DNA of 64,000 nucleotides from Akkermansia muciniphila (GTDB lineage Bacteria; Verrucomicrobiota; Verrucomicrobiia; Limisphaerales; SXTU01), in contig CAMCFN010000010.1 of assembly GCA_945874145.1 (NCBI GenBank), positions 1-64,000 on the forward strand. The letters run 5' to 3'. Shown here in pieces: positions 1-7,790 of the stretch. Both the position numbers and the translations under genes were made by a program. The notes beneath the pieces were generated by a model, which did no database searches, was not told the DNA's origin, and saw only the letters and a list, made by a program, of their open reading frames with translations. Each line of letters starts with the position of its first letter. Within the stretch, counting starts at the first letter, position 1.

Positions 1-86
1 ACGGCCAGCGGGAACGAGGGCGCGGCGTGGAGGTCGAGCACCTCACCCCGCGGGTGAGCTGCGACCGGGGCGATTTGCATTGGCAT
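1..86 (-). CDS. Possible 5' end of a gene leaving the window
   Basis: An open frame of 28 codons starts at an ATG at 86 (a second in-frame ATG is at 80) and runs off the left edge with no stop. Codon third positions are mostly G or C, as in the neighbouring genes. The visible peptide has no motif I recognise, so no function is offered. The stretch 87-255 between it and queD shows no other coding signal. This could equally be chance open frame in GC-rich DNA. Confidence 0.3.
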   Translation of the reverse strand, partial: MPMQIAPVAAHPRGEVLDLHAAPSFPLA

Positions 87-255
87 ACCCCATTCCAACA
101 GCCATTTGCCACCGCTGGCAACTCACCCAACTGCTTTTTCTAGGTTCAAGTAAAGCAACGCACATTTCGAGTGCGATGCCACGCAGTCGATGAGCCTCCT
201 GGTGTTTCAAGCTGAGTAGCATTTCGGATTACGCCCCAACCATCATCCCAGCGCA

Positions 256-618
256 TCAGTGCGCACGAAAAACGGCCTGCGCTGTGCAGGTCTCGGCCAC
301 GACCACTTCCGTGAGCATTGGCAAACCGGGCTTCAAGCGCTCCCAAATCCACACGGCGACATTCTCGCTGGTCGGGTTTTCGAGGCCGGGAATCTCGTTC
401 AAGTAATGGTGGTCGAGCTGCTCCCAAAGCGGTTTGAACGCGGCCTTGATGTCCGCGTAGTCCATCAGCCAGCCCAGCTTGGGATCGCACTCCCCAGCGA
501 TGACGATTTCAACCTTGAAGCTGTGCCCGTGCAGACGACGGCACTTGTGCGCCTCGGGCAGCAGCGGGAGGAGGTGGGCGGCTTCGAATTGAAAGGATTT
601 GCGGAGTTCCATCTTCAT
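256..618 (-). CDS. queD: 6-carboxytetrahydropterin synthase (QueD/PTPS family)
   Basis: QueD turns 7,8-dihydroneopterin triphosphate into 6-carboxy-tetrahydropterin, an early step of preQ0/queuosine synthesis. The 120-residue product has the family's usual length. The zinc ligands are visible: the His of FEAAH near residue 14 and the HGH pair in CRRLHGHSF. The Cys just before that pair is the usual catalytic residue, followed by LDHHYLN and [14 protein letters not shown]. It lies about 90 bp downstream of the LuxC-like gene on the same strand, separated by a hairpin repeat, so operon membership is uncertain. No other queuosine gene is in the window. A PTPS-II/III paralogue with another pterin role cannot be excluded. 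Confidence 0.88.
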   Translation of the reverse strand: MKMELRKSFQFEAAHLLPLLPEAHKCRRLHGHSFKVEIVIAGECDPKLGWLMDYADIKAAFKPLWEQLDHHYLNEIPGLENPTSENVAVWIWERLKPGLPMLTEVVVAETCTAQAVFRAH

Positions 619-627
619 GAGTTCAGA

Positions 628-703
628 AAGTGATTAGTAATTAGTGTTTAGTGGCAGGAGCGATGACTGGTGGTTTGGACTAATCACTAAGCACTAATCA
701 CTT
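628..703. repeat. Inverted-repeat hairpin between LuxC-like gene and queD
   Basis: Two arms of about 27 bp (628-655 and 677-703) built from repeated GTGATTAGT-like units form an imperfect palindrome. Its AT-rich composition contrasts with the GC-rich surroundings. The 18 bp at 629-646 recur exactly at 4356-4373 inside the LuxE-like gene, so this is a dispersed repeat. It could also act as a transcript-end structure for the LuxC-like gene. Confidence 0.8.
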
Positions 704-708
704 CCAGT

Positions 709-2073
709 TCATTGTTCCCAGTCAGTCCATCTCACCAAGTCACCCATCAACGGTCTTCCGTCGTGCCGCCAGGTCAGTGGCGGGTTTTGCATCTGGCCCA
801 GCGGGCATAAGCGCGACGCACCCCAGCGGGCGAATTGTTTCGCGAGGGCCTCCAGTTCGTGCTCCTGAGCGCCCAGCCCCACAGTAGAGATATGATCGCG
901 CACCGGGTCCGCCCCGCGTAGCGCCTCGGCCACATCCAGCACGGGCTTCACGTAAATGAAGCGGTTCAAGCAGGACAGCGCGAACCGCGCCTCGGCCTCA
1001 TAAATCACGGTCCACGCGGTCGAGTTCGGACTGCACCAATGGCGCGTCTGGTCCGGCGCGTGCGCGGTGCGAACCTCGTAGATGGCCCGGCGCGCGGCAA
1101 TGTGCGCGGCGGTCTCGGTGGAAATCTTGCCGCGCGGCTCGCTGGCTTCACGGCGGGCCAGTTCCTCGGCAAGCTGGCCAGCGAACTGCAAGGCCGTCCC
1201 CGTGCCGTTGTCCTCGACGTAGAACACGTGCGGCGACAAGCACCCAAGCTGATCCCAGGCGACGACATCGGCGGCGGCGGCGGCGATGAGCTTCTTCGCC
1301 CGCCAGCCCAGAAAGGCATCGCGCGTGACATAGCCGAAGCTGACTTGGTGCCCATAACCCGCGAAGCGCACACGCGGCGGCAAAGCGCGGCGAACAGCTT
1401 CCACGGCTTCATCCGTGCCGGTGGCGGTGACCGCCGCGCATTGCTCGAAGAGGGCCTGCTCCAGCGCAGCGGAACCGCCGCGCCACTCCGCCATCTCAAT
1501 GCAGGCACCCAGCTTGGGCTCGCTGCCGTAAAGCGAGTGCAGGAAGACGCGCGGGAGAAACGAGCCGCCCCGCGAGCACTTGATGAACTGCGCCGAGCGC
1601 GTGAGCAGCCCGAGCACAATGGCCATGAACGCCGCGTTGGGCACATAGCCCGCAGTAATGTGGCCAACGAGTTCCGGCCCGGTGGCCAGCGCGGTGCGCC
1701 GGGTGCGGTTGTCGCTGCTGCTGGCACAAAAAGCATCAAGCCGCTGCGTGGTGCCCAACTCCTGCGCGAGCAGGGCTTCGAGATTCTCACCCGTGAGGTG
1801 GCGGAAGAAACCATCGAGTCCGGTGGCGATGGTCTGGGTGGAGAAGCCGGTGTGGGCCGGCCCCTCAGCCAGGGCAAACTTACGGTAAGGGTAGTCGGCT
1901 TCGAGCCAGTCCTCGCCGGTGCGCACGAGTGTGCGCAGGACGCTGGGCGTATCGCGCACCGCCAGGTAGTGCGCGCGGTTGCGCTTCAGTGACAAGCACG
2001 CCTCCGTGATCATCGCCGGCGAGAGCTCGGCTTCCGGCGGCAGGTCGGCGAGGAAGTAGTTGGGAAGCGTCAT
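709..2073 (-). CDS. LuxC-like acyl-CoA reductase
   Basis: LuxC-family enzymes (PF05893) reduce an activated acyl group to an aldehyde with NADPH through a covalent acyl-cysteine. The 454-residue protein has the family length and the aldehyde-dehydrogenase-like active-site segment DQLGCLSP, with Cys278 as the likely nucleophile. Its ATG overlaps the stop of the L,D-transpeptidase gene by 4 bp (ATGA), so the two are translationally coupled. A LuxE-like activating enzyme is encoded upstream in the same direction. No luxA/luxB is present, so bioluminescence is not implied. The acyl substrate is unknown. Confidence 0.85.
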   Translation of the reverse strand: MTLPNYFLADLPPEAELSPAMITEACLSLKRNRAHYLAVRDTPSVLRTLVRTGEDWLEADYPYRKFALAEGPAHTGFSTQTIATGLDGFFRHLTGENLEALLAQELGTTQRLDAFCASSSDNRTRRTALATGPELVGHITAGYVPNAAFMAIVLGLLTRSAQFIKCSRGGSFLPRVFLHSLYGSEPKLGACIEMAEWRGGSAALEQALFEQCAAVTATGTDEAVEAVRRALPPRVRFAGYGHQVSFGYVTRDAFLGWRAKKLIAAAAADVVAWDQLGCLSPHVFYVEDNGTGTALQFAGQLAEELARREASEPRGKISTETAAHIAARRAIYEVRTAHAPDQTRHWCSPNSTAWTVIYEAEARFALSCLNRFIYVKPVLDVAEALRGADPVRDHISTVGLGAQEHELEALAKQFARWGASRLCPLGQMQNPPLTWRHDGRPLMGDLVRWTDWEQ

Positions 2074-2759
2074 GGCGTCGGCACGACGGCAAGGTTGGTT
2101 TGAATCTGCGAGTAAAGCTCTGAAACCCAGGCACGCAGACGGGCGTCCTTCGGCACGGATTTGCCTCGGCGGAAATCCACAGGCGCCAGAATCACTGTGA
2201 TATTCTTCAGCCCGGTGTCAGCCGCCAGCACAAACAAATCTTCCGCCGCCTCGTCGCCCATCGCGAGACAGCCGATTGAGACGTTGCTGCCGTGGATCAT
2301 GATGTCGCCGCCGAGCTTTTCACGACCATCGAGGCGGGCTTTCGCTCGGTCGAAAGCATTTGGGTAGCCGACACGTAGTGAGAGGTGGAAGCGGCTGTTG
2401 GGGTTGAGCGACTCGACGGTATAAATGCCCTCCGGAACCTGCCGGTCGCCCTCGCGCAGCTTGGGACCTAGTTCACCGCTGGCACCCTGCACTCGGTAGT
2501 CGCGCACGAGGCGCAGTCGGCCGTCAGTGCCGGCGGCGTGGAGTTCCAGCCGACGTTCGTCCTTGATGCCGACCAGCACTAGACGGGCAGGCGGATAGAC
2601 GACGGCTGCTTTCTTGAAGTGCGGCTCCAATCGGGCTCGCGCCGCTAGGCCGTATGCTTTCAAGCGCTCTTCAACGGTCCGCTTCGTGAGCGAGGCAGCC
2701 GCGTATGCCGACAGTAGGACCAGCGCGAGGCTCCCGAAAATCAGCAGGCGTGATTTCAT
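2070..2759 (-). CDS. L,D-transpeptidase (YafK/ErfK-like)
   Basis: The 229-residue protein has an N-terminal membrane anchor or signal (residues 5-23) and a YkuD-type catalytic core. The signature runs from GGDIMIHGSN to SIGC, with His156 and Cys164 as the expected catalytic pair. Such enzymes make 3-3 cross-links in peptidoglycan or attach proteins to it, in the periplasm. The gene overlaps both neighbours by 4 bp, MFS transporter upstream and LuxC-like reductase downstream, so it is firmly part of that operon. That context is unusual for a cell-wall enzyme and suggests a specialised role. Confidence 0.85.
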   Translation of the reverse strand: MKSRLLIFGSLALVLLSAYAAASLTKRTVEERLKAYGLAARARLEPHFKKAAVVYPPARLVLVGIKDERRLELHAAGTDGRLRLVRDYRVQGASGELGPKLREGDRQVPEGIYTVESLNPNSRFHLSLRVGYPNAFDRAKARLDGREKLGGDIMIHGSNVSIGCLAMGDEAAEDLFVLAADTGLKNITVILAPVDFRRGKSVPKDARLRAWVSELYSQIQTNLAVVPTP

Positions 2760-4009
2760 GGCTGGTGAGAGTGTTCCCGTTTCCGGATTTCACGCAAGCA
2801 AAGCAGACCCGGCAGCGAGGCCAGCAGCAGCCCGGCCAGCAGCAGGTAGAAGCCGTGGTAACGCGCCGGCTCCGCCGCCGCCGCGCCAAGATGCTCGACC
2901 CAGCGGCCGGCAAACCAATGCGCGACGTTGCCCAGGATGCCGCCCACCGTGATGAACAGGCCAAAGACCCGCCCGCGCACGGCATCCGGCACCGACTCCA
3001 TCAACGCTGCCTCGACCATGGGGTAGCAACCCATGAAGAAGAAGCCATAGACGAGCAGCGCCGCCGTCAGCCCGCCGCGCGGGAGGTGCGGGAAGACGGC
3101 GATGACCACCGCCGCCAAGATCATCACACCCGCCGTCCAGCGCGTGCGCCCCCGATCACTGAGATGGCCGAAGAGCGGGTTGCTGATGACGCCCATCAAA
3201 AAGATGAGGCTGAGCGCCACCCCCGCCTCCTTGACCGTGAATCCGTGGGCCTTTTGCAGAAAGAGCGAGCCGAGGCTGCCCATGCTGTGCCCGGCAAAGT
3301 CGCGCAGGGCGAACGCCACGGCGGCGGCGAGGAAGATTAGCCACAGGGCGGAGGACGGAAAGAGAGGGTTTCCCGCAGATTCAAGACGACCGCAGATTTC
3401 CTTTTCCACAATCTGCGGCCGCCGTGAATCTGCGGGAGAGTTCGTTTCTCCCTCCGCCAGCCACGCGAAGGCTCCAGCGGCGAAGATGCCCAGCACGCCG
3501 AACTCCATGACCGGCGTGCGCCAGTCGCCGGATTGTGTTGCACGCCAACCAGCGTAAATCGGGCCCACGAAGAAGCCCGCGCCCGCGCCAATACCGATGA
3601 GTCCAAGCGCGCGACCTGTCGCCTCGGGATAAAGCCGGGCGACCATGGCGGTCGCCGCCGGGTGGAAACAACTTCCACCGATGGCCGCAACGACGACGCT
3701 TGCGAGCGCCGTTGCATAGTTCGGTGCCAGCGCCAGGCAGACGAAGCCGAGTGCGTTGATGAACAGGCCCCAGCCGAGCAGTTTCTTGCGGCTTACGCGA
3801 TCCGCCAGGATGCCGAGCGGATAACTCAGCCCGTAGTAAACGAGCATCATCACCGTCATCGGGAGCGTCGCCTGCTCCAGGCTGGAGAGCTTCAAGTCGC
3901 GCTGCATAGGCAGGTAGAGCGGCAGCAGCGCGACGTGATAGACATGCGTGAACGCGTGCAGGACGCCGAGAAGCCAGAGCGTGCGGACGCGATGTTGCGG
4001 GGCGTCCAT
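2756..4009 (-). CDS. MFS transporter, fosmidomycin-resistance-like
   Basis: A 417-residue protein with about 12 membrane segments and the MFS loop motif between TM2 and TM3 (GILADRVSRKK). It resembles the Fsr (fosmidomycin resistance) branch of exporters, with an early His/Tyr-rich TM1 (FTHVYHVALLPLYLP). The central loop after TM6 contains about 22 residues (192-213) encoded by an inverted repeat at 3371-3436, so a mobile palindrome appears to have been accepted in frame. The stop overlaps the L,D-transpeptidase start by 4 bp. The substrate cannot be read from sequence; context suggests a compound linked to the LuxC/LuxE chemistry. Confidence 0.85.
   Translation of the reverse strand: MDAPQHRVRTLWLLGVLHAFTHVYHVALLPLYLPMQRDLKLSSLEQATLPMTVMMLVYYGLSYPLGILADRVSRKKLLGWGLFINALGFVCLALAPNYATALASVVVAAIGGSCFHPAATAMVARLYPEATGRALGLIGIGAGAGFFVGPIYAGWRATQSGDWRTPVMEFGVLGIFAAGAFAWLAEGETNSPADSRRPQIVEKEICGRLESAGNPLFPSSALWLIFLAAAVAFALRDFAGHSMGSLGSLFLQKAHGFTVKEAGVALSLIFLMGVISNPLFGHLSDRGRTRWTAGVMILAAVVIAVFPHLPRGGLTAALLVYGFFFMGCYPMVEAALMESVPDAVRGRVFGLFITVGGILGNVAHWFAGRWVEHLGAAAAEPARYHGFYLLLAGLLLASLPGLLCLREIRKREHSHQP
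3371..3436. repeat. 66-bp palindromic element inside the MFS gene
   Basis: The arms 3371-3398 and 3410-3436 are inverted copies differing in the middle few bases (core TCCCGCAGATTCA, then CCGCAGATT). They enclose a short AT-rich centre. The length is a multiple of three and the frame stays open through it. The encoded stretch is hydrophilic and falls in the loop between TM6 and TM7. Confidence 0.85.
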
Positions 4010-4030
4010 GGCTCAGGTTTTCAACCGGGA

Positions 4031-4117
4031 AGGAACACGAAGGGACACGAATGAAGGGCACACGGCAGCGGCGGTGTAGGCATCCCATTCGTGTTGATTG
4101 GTGTCCATTCGTGGTTG
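4031..4117. repeat. Intergenic inverted repeat of CACGAAT-type units
   Basis: Between the LuxE-like and MFS genes, units such as ACACGAAGGGACACGAATG (4035-4053) face inverted units around CATTCGTG and GTCCATTCGTGG (4085-4114). The element fills nearly all of the 110-bp gap. This type of CACGAATGGACAC palindrome is, from general knowledge, dispersed in several environmental bacterial genomes. It could stabilise or end the luxE-side transcript. Confidence 0.7.
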
Positions 4118-4119
4118 TC

Positions 4120-5295
4120 TCAGGCGGCCAGGAGCGAGCAGCCGCGCGCCTCGGTTTGCGCGGCCCGACCGAGCAGTTCGAAGCCGTCGCCGCGCCGCAC
4201 GGCCAGGTCTTCCGTTTGAATCGCCATCACCGAGCGCACATTGGCGAGGTCGAAGAGGCGGAGCAAGCCGGTCTTGCCCTCGGCGACTTCTCGGCCGGTT
4301 TCGGGCGAGACAACCAGCGCGCGGCACCACGGGGGGAAGCGAAAGGGAAGTGAGCAGTGATTAGTAATTAGTGAGTAGGCCTGGGAACTCAGCTCGCTCA
4401 TGCCGTATTCGCAAACGATGAACTCAGGCGGCACGCCAAGGCGCGATGTGAGGAGTGCGTGCAACTCCACCTTCGGCAACTCGCGCGAGCGGCCCTTGTA
4501 ACCGCCCGTTTCCATCACCCGCGAGCCGGGCGGCAGGGCGAGCGCAAGCCCGAGCCGCTCCAGCTCATCGAGCAGGTGAACGAACATGAACGCAGTGCCC
4601 AGCAGCACGACCGGCTCGCCGGCGGACTCTGCTGCGCGCAATGCGCCCAGTGCGGCAGTGGCGTCGAGTTGCCAATCCTTGCTCGCGCCCACTGTGGCGA
4701 AAAACTGCGAGCCGGATCCGCCAAACCCCGCGCTCACACACGCGAACATGTGGACCAGCGAGGAGTGCGGCGAAAGCTGCGGCGGCGGCGCGAGGCAGAG
4801 AAGCCGTGCCGGCAACTTCCAGTCGCCGCCCGGGGCGTTCCTTCCGCCGGACGCACTCGTGCAGTTGGACGCGACGGACGGCGGCTGGAAGCCGCCGGCA
4901 CGGCCGAGCACATGCCGCGCAAACCACGGCAGCAGCGAAGCTTCATAAACTGCCAGCGATTCAGCGTTATGAAAGTGGCGGCTGGGCCGGTGCTCCGTCG
5001 TTCCGCTGGAGTGGAAGACAGTGGTGCGCTCCGTCGGGGCGAGACTCGACAGTTCAAGCTCCTTGAAAGCCGTGGTGGGCATGGCGGGAATGTCCCGCCA
5101 ATCAGCGAGCGAACCGGGCGTGATCCCACGCGCGACACAAAGCCGCTGGAAGTCCGGGACGGCGGCAAACTGCAACGCGAAGAGCGACCGGGCCAACGCG
5201 CCGAACGCCTCGGTTGCGGGCACAGTTCTCCCCGCGCGTTCAATGAACGCGATCAAACAGCGCGAGTAGTCGGCGAAAGATGACGGTGTCGTCAT
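4120..5295 (-). CDS. LuxE-like acyl-protein synthetase
   Basis: LuxE-family proteins (PF04443) activate a carboxylic acid with ATP and hold it on a C-terminal cysteine before passing it to a LuxC reductase. The 391-residue protein has the adenylate-type motif VFHSSGTTEHRPSRH and an EYGMSELSSQAY segment. The expected C-terminal Cys is present (Cys386 in RGCSLLAA). Two repeat-derived segments lie inside: residues about 129-164 from the element at 4806-4901, and about 306-317 around the 18-mer at 4356-4373. It is the first gene of the LuxE, MFS, L,D-transpeptidase, LuxC run and diverges from the DUF1080-like gene at 5428. Confidence 0.85.
   Translation of the reverse strand: MTTPSSFADYSRCLIAFIERAGRTVPATEAFGALARSLFALQFAAVPDFQRLCVARGITPGSLADWRDIPAMPTTAFKELELSSLAPTERTTVFHSSGTTEHRPSRHFHNAESLAVYEASLLPWFARHVLGRAGGFQPPSVASNCTSASGGRNAPGGDWKLPARLLCLAPPPQLSPHSSLVHMFACVSAGFGGSGSQFFATVGASKDWQLDATAALGALRAAESAGEPVVLLGTAFMFVHLLDELERLGLALALPPGSRVMETGGYKGRSRELPKVELHALLTSRLGVPPEFIVCEYGMSELSSQAYSLITNHCSLPFRFPPWCRALVVSPETGREVAEGKTGLLRLFDLANVRSVMAIQTEDLAVRRGDGFELLGRAAQTEARGCSLLAA
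4356..4373. repeat. 18-bp repeat unit inside the LuxE-like gene
   Basis: AGTGATTAGTAATTAGTG is identical to 629-646 in the hairpin after the LuxC-like gene. On the coding strand it falls in the codons for SLITNHCSL, just after the conserved SELSSQAY segment. It is AT-rich in an otherwise GC-rich gene, as expected for an inserted half-element. Confidence 0.75.
4806..4901. repeat. 96-bp inverted-repeat element inside the LuxE-like gene
   Basis: Left arm 4806-4830 and right arm 4880-4901 are inverted copies (GTGCCGGC, three variable bases, TTCCAG, then CGCC). The length is 32 codons and the frame stays open. The encoded Gly/Pro/Ser-rich segment replaces nothing obvious in the family fold. The core resembles the palindrome at 35830-35854. 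Confidence 0.75.
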
Positions 5296-5427
5296 GCGGT
5301 TTTAGAAGCTGGTGAGCCGCGACAGCGGGGCGGAAGTTCCCCAGTTCGGAGGCCCGTGTCGAGTGCGAACTCGCGCGGCAGGGCAGGCGGCTGAAACCAT
5401 TCCCGTGCCCGGCCCGTCTCCGATTCC

Positions 5428-6108
5428 ATGCTGCCACACAAGCTCCTCCTTCTCCTCGCCGCCTTCACTTTGGTCTCTGCCGCCTCTGCCGCCGACAAGG
5501 TGGCCGAGCTCACCACAACGATGAGCGAGCGCGGCAAACTGCTGTTCAGCGATGACTTTTCCGGGGAAGCGCCCAAGACCGAGTGGGGCCAGGTGAAAGG
5601 CAAGTGGACGCTCGCGAACGGGGCGCTGCGCGGCACGGAAGTGGAGACCGACAACCACGCCGCCGTCACGCGCAACCGGGTGACCTACCGCAACGCCGTG
5701 TTTCAATTCACCTTCAAGCTCGACGGCTGCAAGACCGCGAGCCTCTCGCTGAACAACCAGCAGGGCCACGTGGGCCGGGTGATCCTCACCGGGAAGGATT
5801 TCACCGTTCAGCGCGACAAGCCGAGCAAGAAGAGCGAAGAGAAGCCGGCCAAGCTCAGCGTGAAGGAGGTCAAACTGGCGGACGGACAGTGGCACACCTT
5901 GCTGGTCGAGGTGGTGGGCGACCGGATGCTGGCGAAGCTGGACGACAAAGTGGTGGCGTTTGGCGAGCACGCCGGACTGGACACGGAAAAGAAGGATTTC
6001 GGGTTCACGGTCTCGGGCAGCAGCCTGCTCGTGGAGAATGTGCAAGTCTGGGAGGCGGTGCCAAAGAAGAACTTCGACAAGAAGAAGCTCGTCGCAGCGC
6101 AAAACTAG
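5428..6108 (+). CDS. Secreted DUF1080-like (concanavalin-fold) protein
   Basis: A 226-residue protein with a clear signal peptide (residues 1-22, cleaved after ASA). The body has an LFSDDFSG start, a WTLANGALRG strand and a C-terminal VQVWEA segment, typical of the jelly-roll family that includes DUF1080 and 3-keto-glycoside hydrolases. These are abundant in Verrucomicrobiota and Planctomycetota and are thought to act on sugars outside the cytoplasm. It is divergent from the LuxE-like gene, with 132 bp between them. The DUF6370 gene follows after 116 bp. Catalytic function is not shown by any motif I can name. Confidence 0.75.
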   Translation: MLPHKLLLLLAAFTLVSAASAADKVAELTTTMSERGKLLFSDDFSGEAPKTEWGQVKGKWTLANGALRGTEVETDNHAAVTRNRVTYRNAVFQFTFKLDGCKTASLSLNNQQGHVGRVILTGKDFTVQRDKPSKKSEEKPAKLSVKEVKLADGQWHTLLVEVVGDRMLAKLDDKVVAFGEHAGLDTEKKDFGFTVSGSSLLVENVQVWEAVPKKNFDKKKLVAAQN

Positions 6109-6224
6109 ACCGCAGCGGTGTCCAGATACTACACCGCAATTACCGGTCAGCCCTGGCCAAAAAAGGGGGAGCGCGATGGGTGGCGGGCAGGTTGACTGAC
6201 GCCAGCTTAACGCAATCAACATCC

Positions 6225-6566
6225 ATGAAAAAACTCCTCCTTACCGGTCTCACCATCGCAGTCGTCGCCATCGGCCTGGTGTTTAACGCCAGCGCGGAAA
6301 GCAAAGGCAAATCCCTCACCCTCTCCGGCAAGGGCTGTTGCGCGAAATGCTGCCTGAAGGAGACGGAGAGCTGCCAGAATGTCCTGACGGTGGAAAAGGA
6401 CGGCAAGAAGACGAAGTATTACCTCGTGCAGAACGACGTGAGCAAAGGCTTCCACAGCCAGATTTGCGAGACCGTGAAGGACATCACCGTCACCGGCACC
6501 TGCAAGAAGGTCGGCGACAAGCTTGAGGTGACGGCCGAGAAGATCGACCTCGCCAAGAAGAAGTGA
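6225..6566 (+). CDS. Secreted DUF6370-family cysteine-rich protein
   Basis: The ATG at 6225 gives a 113-residue protein with a signal peptide ending near NASA. The body carries CCAKCCLKETESCQN, a YYLVQNDVSKGFH segment and an IC...TGTC pattern, matching small exported Cys-rich proteins of the DUF6370 type found in Planctomycetota and Verrucomicrobiota. The cysteines may bind metal or form disulfides. A longer frame reading through from 5583 exists but has no signal peptide at its start, so the short start is preferred. A strong terminator-like hairpin follows. Confidence 0.8.
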   Translation: MKKLLLTGLTIAVVAIGLVFNASAESKGKSLTLSGKGCCAKCCLKETESCQNVLTVEKDGKKTKYYLVQNDVSKGFHSQICETVKDITVTGTCKKVGDKLEVTAEKIDLAKKK

Positions 6567-6624
6567 TTTTCGCGGACGGCTGGGTAATGGGTTTCCGAGC
6601 CGTTCGCGCGATGGGTAGCAGGGT

Positions 6625-6698
6625 GCAAGGCACTCCTGTAAGTCGGCGCGGTTTTCCATTCTGCCGCTGCCGATTTTCAAGGGGTGCCTTGCTTTTTT
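6625..6698 (+). terminator. Rho-independent terminator after the DUF6370 gene
   Basis: A 13-bp stem with one mismatch (GCAAGGCACTCCT at 6625-6637 with AGGGGTGCCTTGC at 6680-6692) encloses a second smaller GC stem. Six T residues follow at 6693-6698. It sits between the convergent DUF6370 and SMP-30 genes. Confidence 0.7.
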
Positions 6699-6714
6699 CC
6701 TTGGAGAACCAGCG

Positions 6715-7704
6715 CTACCTGGCCCCGCGATACAGCGGGCTGCCCGCGATGCGGGTGGGCAGGCTCAGGAGCAACCGCCCACAGGTGACATAGAGCGTGC
6801 GCCCGTCAGGACCGCCAAAGGCACAATTGGTGAGGGTGTCCTCCGGCGTTTCGACGAAGGCCACCAGCTTGCCCGCCGGCGTGAGCACATGCATGCCCGG
6901 GCGGGTGTCGAGCGTCTCGCTGGTGCCACGCGTCTTGTGCAGGCCGGCGGCCACATAGAGGTTGCCGGCCATGTCCACGCGCATGCCATCGCCACTGCGG
7001 CCCGGGTAGAAAGTATGGAGCACCCGGGGCTTGGCCACCAAACCGTCCGCCTGCAAATCATAGGCGCGGATGACGCGTGAGCGATTCGTGCGGCCATCGG
7101 ATTCGACGAGGTAGAATGTGCGGTTGTCCGGCGTCACCGCGAGGCCATTGGGCATGTCAATGGCCGGAGCCGCGAGAATCCGGGCAACCTTGCCATCCGG
7201 GTCGATGCGATAGACCGCGTTGACGTTGCCGGTGGCAGGATTGGTATTCGCCAGCCGCGAGGTGAAGTAAATGCGTTCGCGGCCATCCACGCAGACGTCA
7301 TTCGGTCCCCCGAGAGGGAAGCCGTTGAACTGGTCGCAGAGCACCGTGATCGCCCCGGTCTTGAGATCCGTGCGGGTGACGCGGCCCTGCTTGCCGTCCG
7401 CCGCCTCGCACGCGAGCAACCGACCTTGACGATCAAAGGCCAGCCCGTTCGCCCCGTTGCTGGGTTTGCGAAGGGTGGAGAGGCGTTGGGTTGCAGGCTC
7501 CCATTTGAGAATCTCCCCGGTGTTGGTGAAGAAGACGTTGCCGTCAGCATCCACTGCCGGGCCTTCGGTGAAGTTCTTCGTGCCCGGAAGGGTCGTCTCG
7601 ATCCGCACCGCGCCGAGATAACTGGCGGTGTCGAGACCGCCGTAACGATCGGCCGCCATGGCCAGTGGGGCGACAAGGAACATAGCAAGCAGCAGATGAT
7701 TCAT
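6715..7704 (-). CDS. Secreted SMP-30/gluconolactonase-like beta-propeller
   Basis: The start at 7704 gives a signal peptide (MNHLLLAMFLVAPLAMA) followed by a six-bladed propeller of the SMP-30/Gluconolactonase family. Repeating blade signatures are visible: FTEGPAVDADGNVFFTN, GANGLAFDRQGRLLACE, GGPNDVCVDGRERIYFTS and MPNGLAVTPDNRTFYLVE. The Glu of TEGP and the Asn/Asp of GPNDV are the usual metal ligands. Lactone hydrolysis in the periplasm is likely but the substrate is unknown. An upstream in-frame extension to 7854 lacks coding character and would hide the signal peptide. Confidence 0.85.
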   Translation of the reverse strand: MNHLLLAMFLVAPLAMAADRYGGLDTASYLGAVRIETTLPGTKNFTEGPAVDADGNVFFTNTGEILKWEPATQRLSTLRKPSNGANGLAFDRQGRLLACEAADGKQGRVTRTDLKTGAITVLCDQFNGFPLGGPNDVCVDGRERIYFTSRLANTNPATGNVNAVYRIDPDGKVARILAAPAIDMPNGLAVTPDNRTFYLVESDGRTNRSRVIRAYDLQADGLVAKPRVLHTFYPGRSGDGMRVDMAGNLYVAAGLHKTRGTSETLDTRPGMHVLTPAGKLVAFVETPEDTLTNCAFGGPDGRTLYVTCGRLLLSLPTRIAGSPLYRGAR

Positions 7705-7790
7705 GCCCACACCTGACGCTGCGGGGGGGCGCGGACTTCGCCTCTCCTCAGGCTTGGGCTTTGGCAGGATTTTGTTTAAAGTCTCTGCGC

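Noticed and set aside
709-5295. Bioluminescence operon
   Set aside because: luxA and luxB are absent; only the LuxC and LuxE families are present, and these occur widely in non-luminous bacteria.
5583-6566. One long frame joining the DUF1080-like and DUF6370 genes
   Set aside because: The first part is out of frame with the DUF1080-like protein and has no motif; the DUF6370 signal peptide at 6225 shows the true start.
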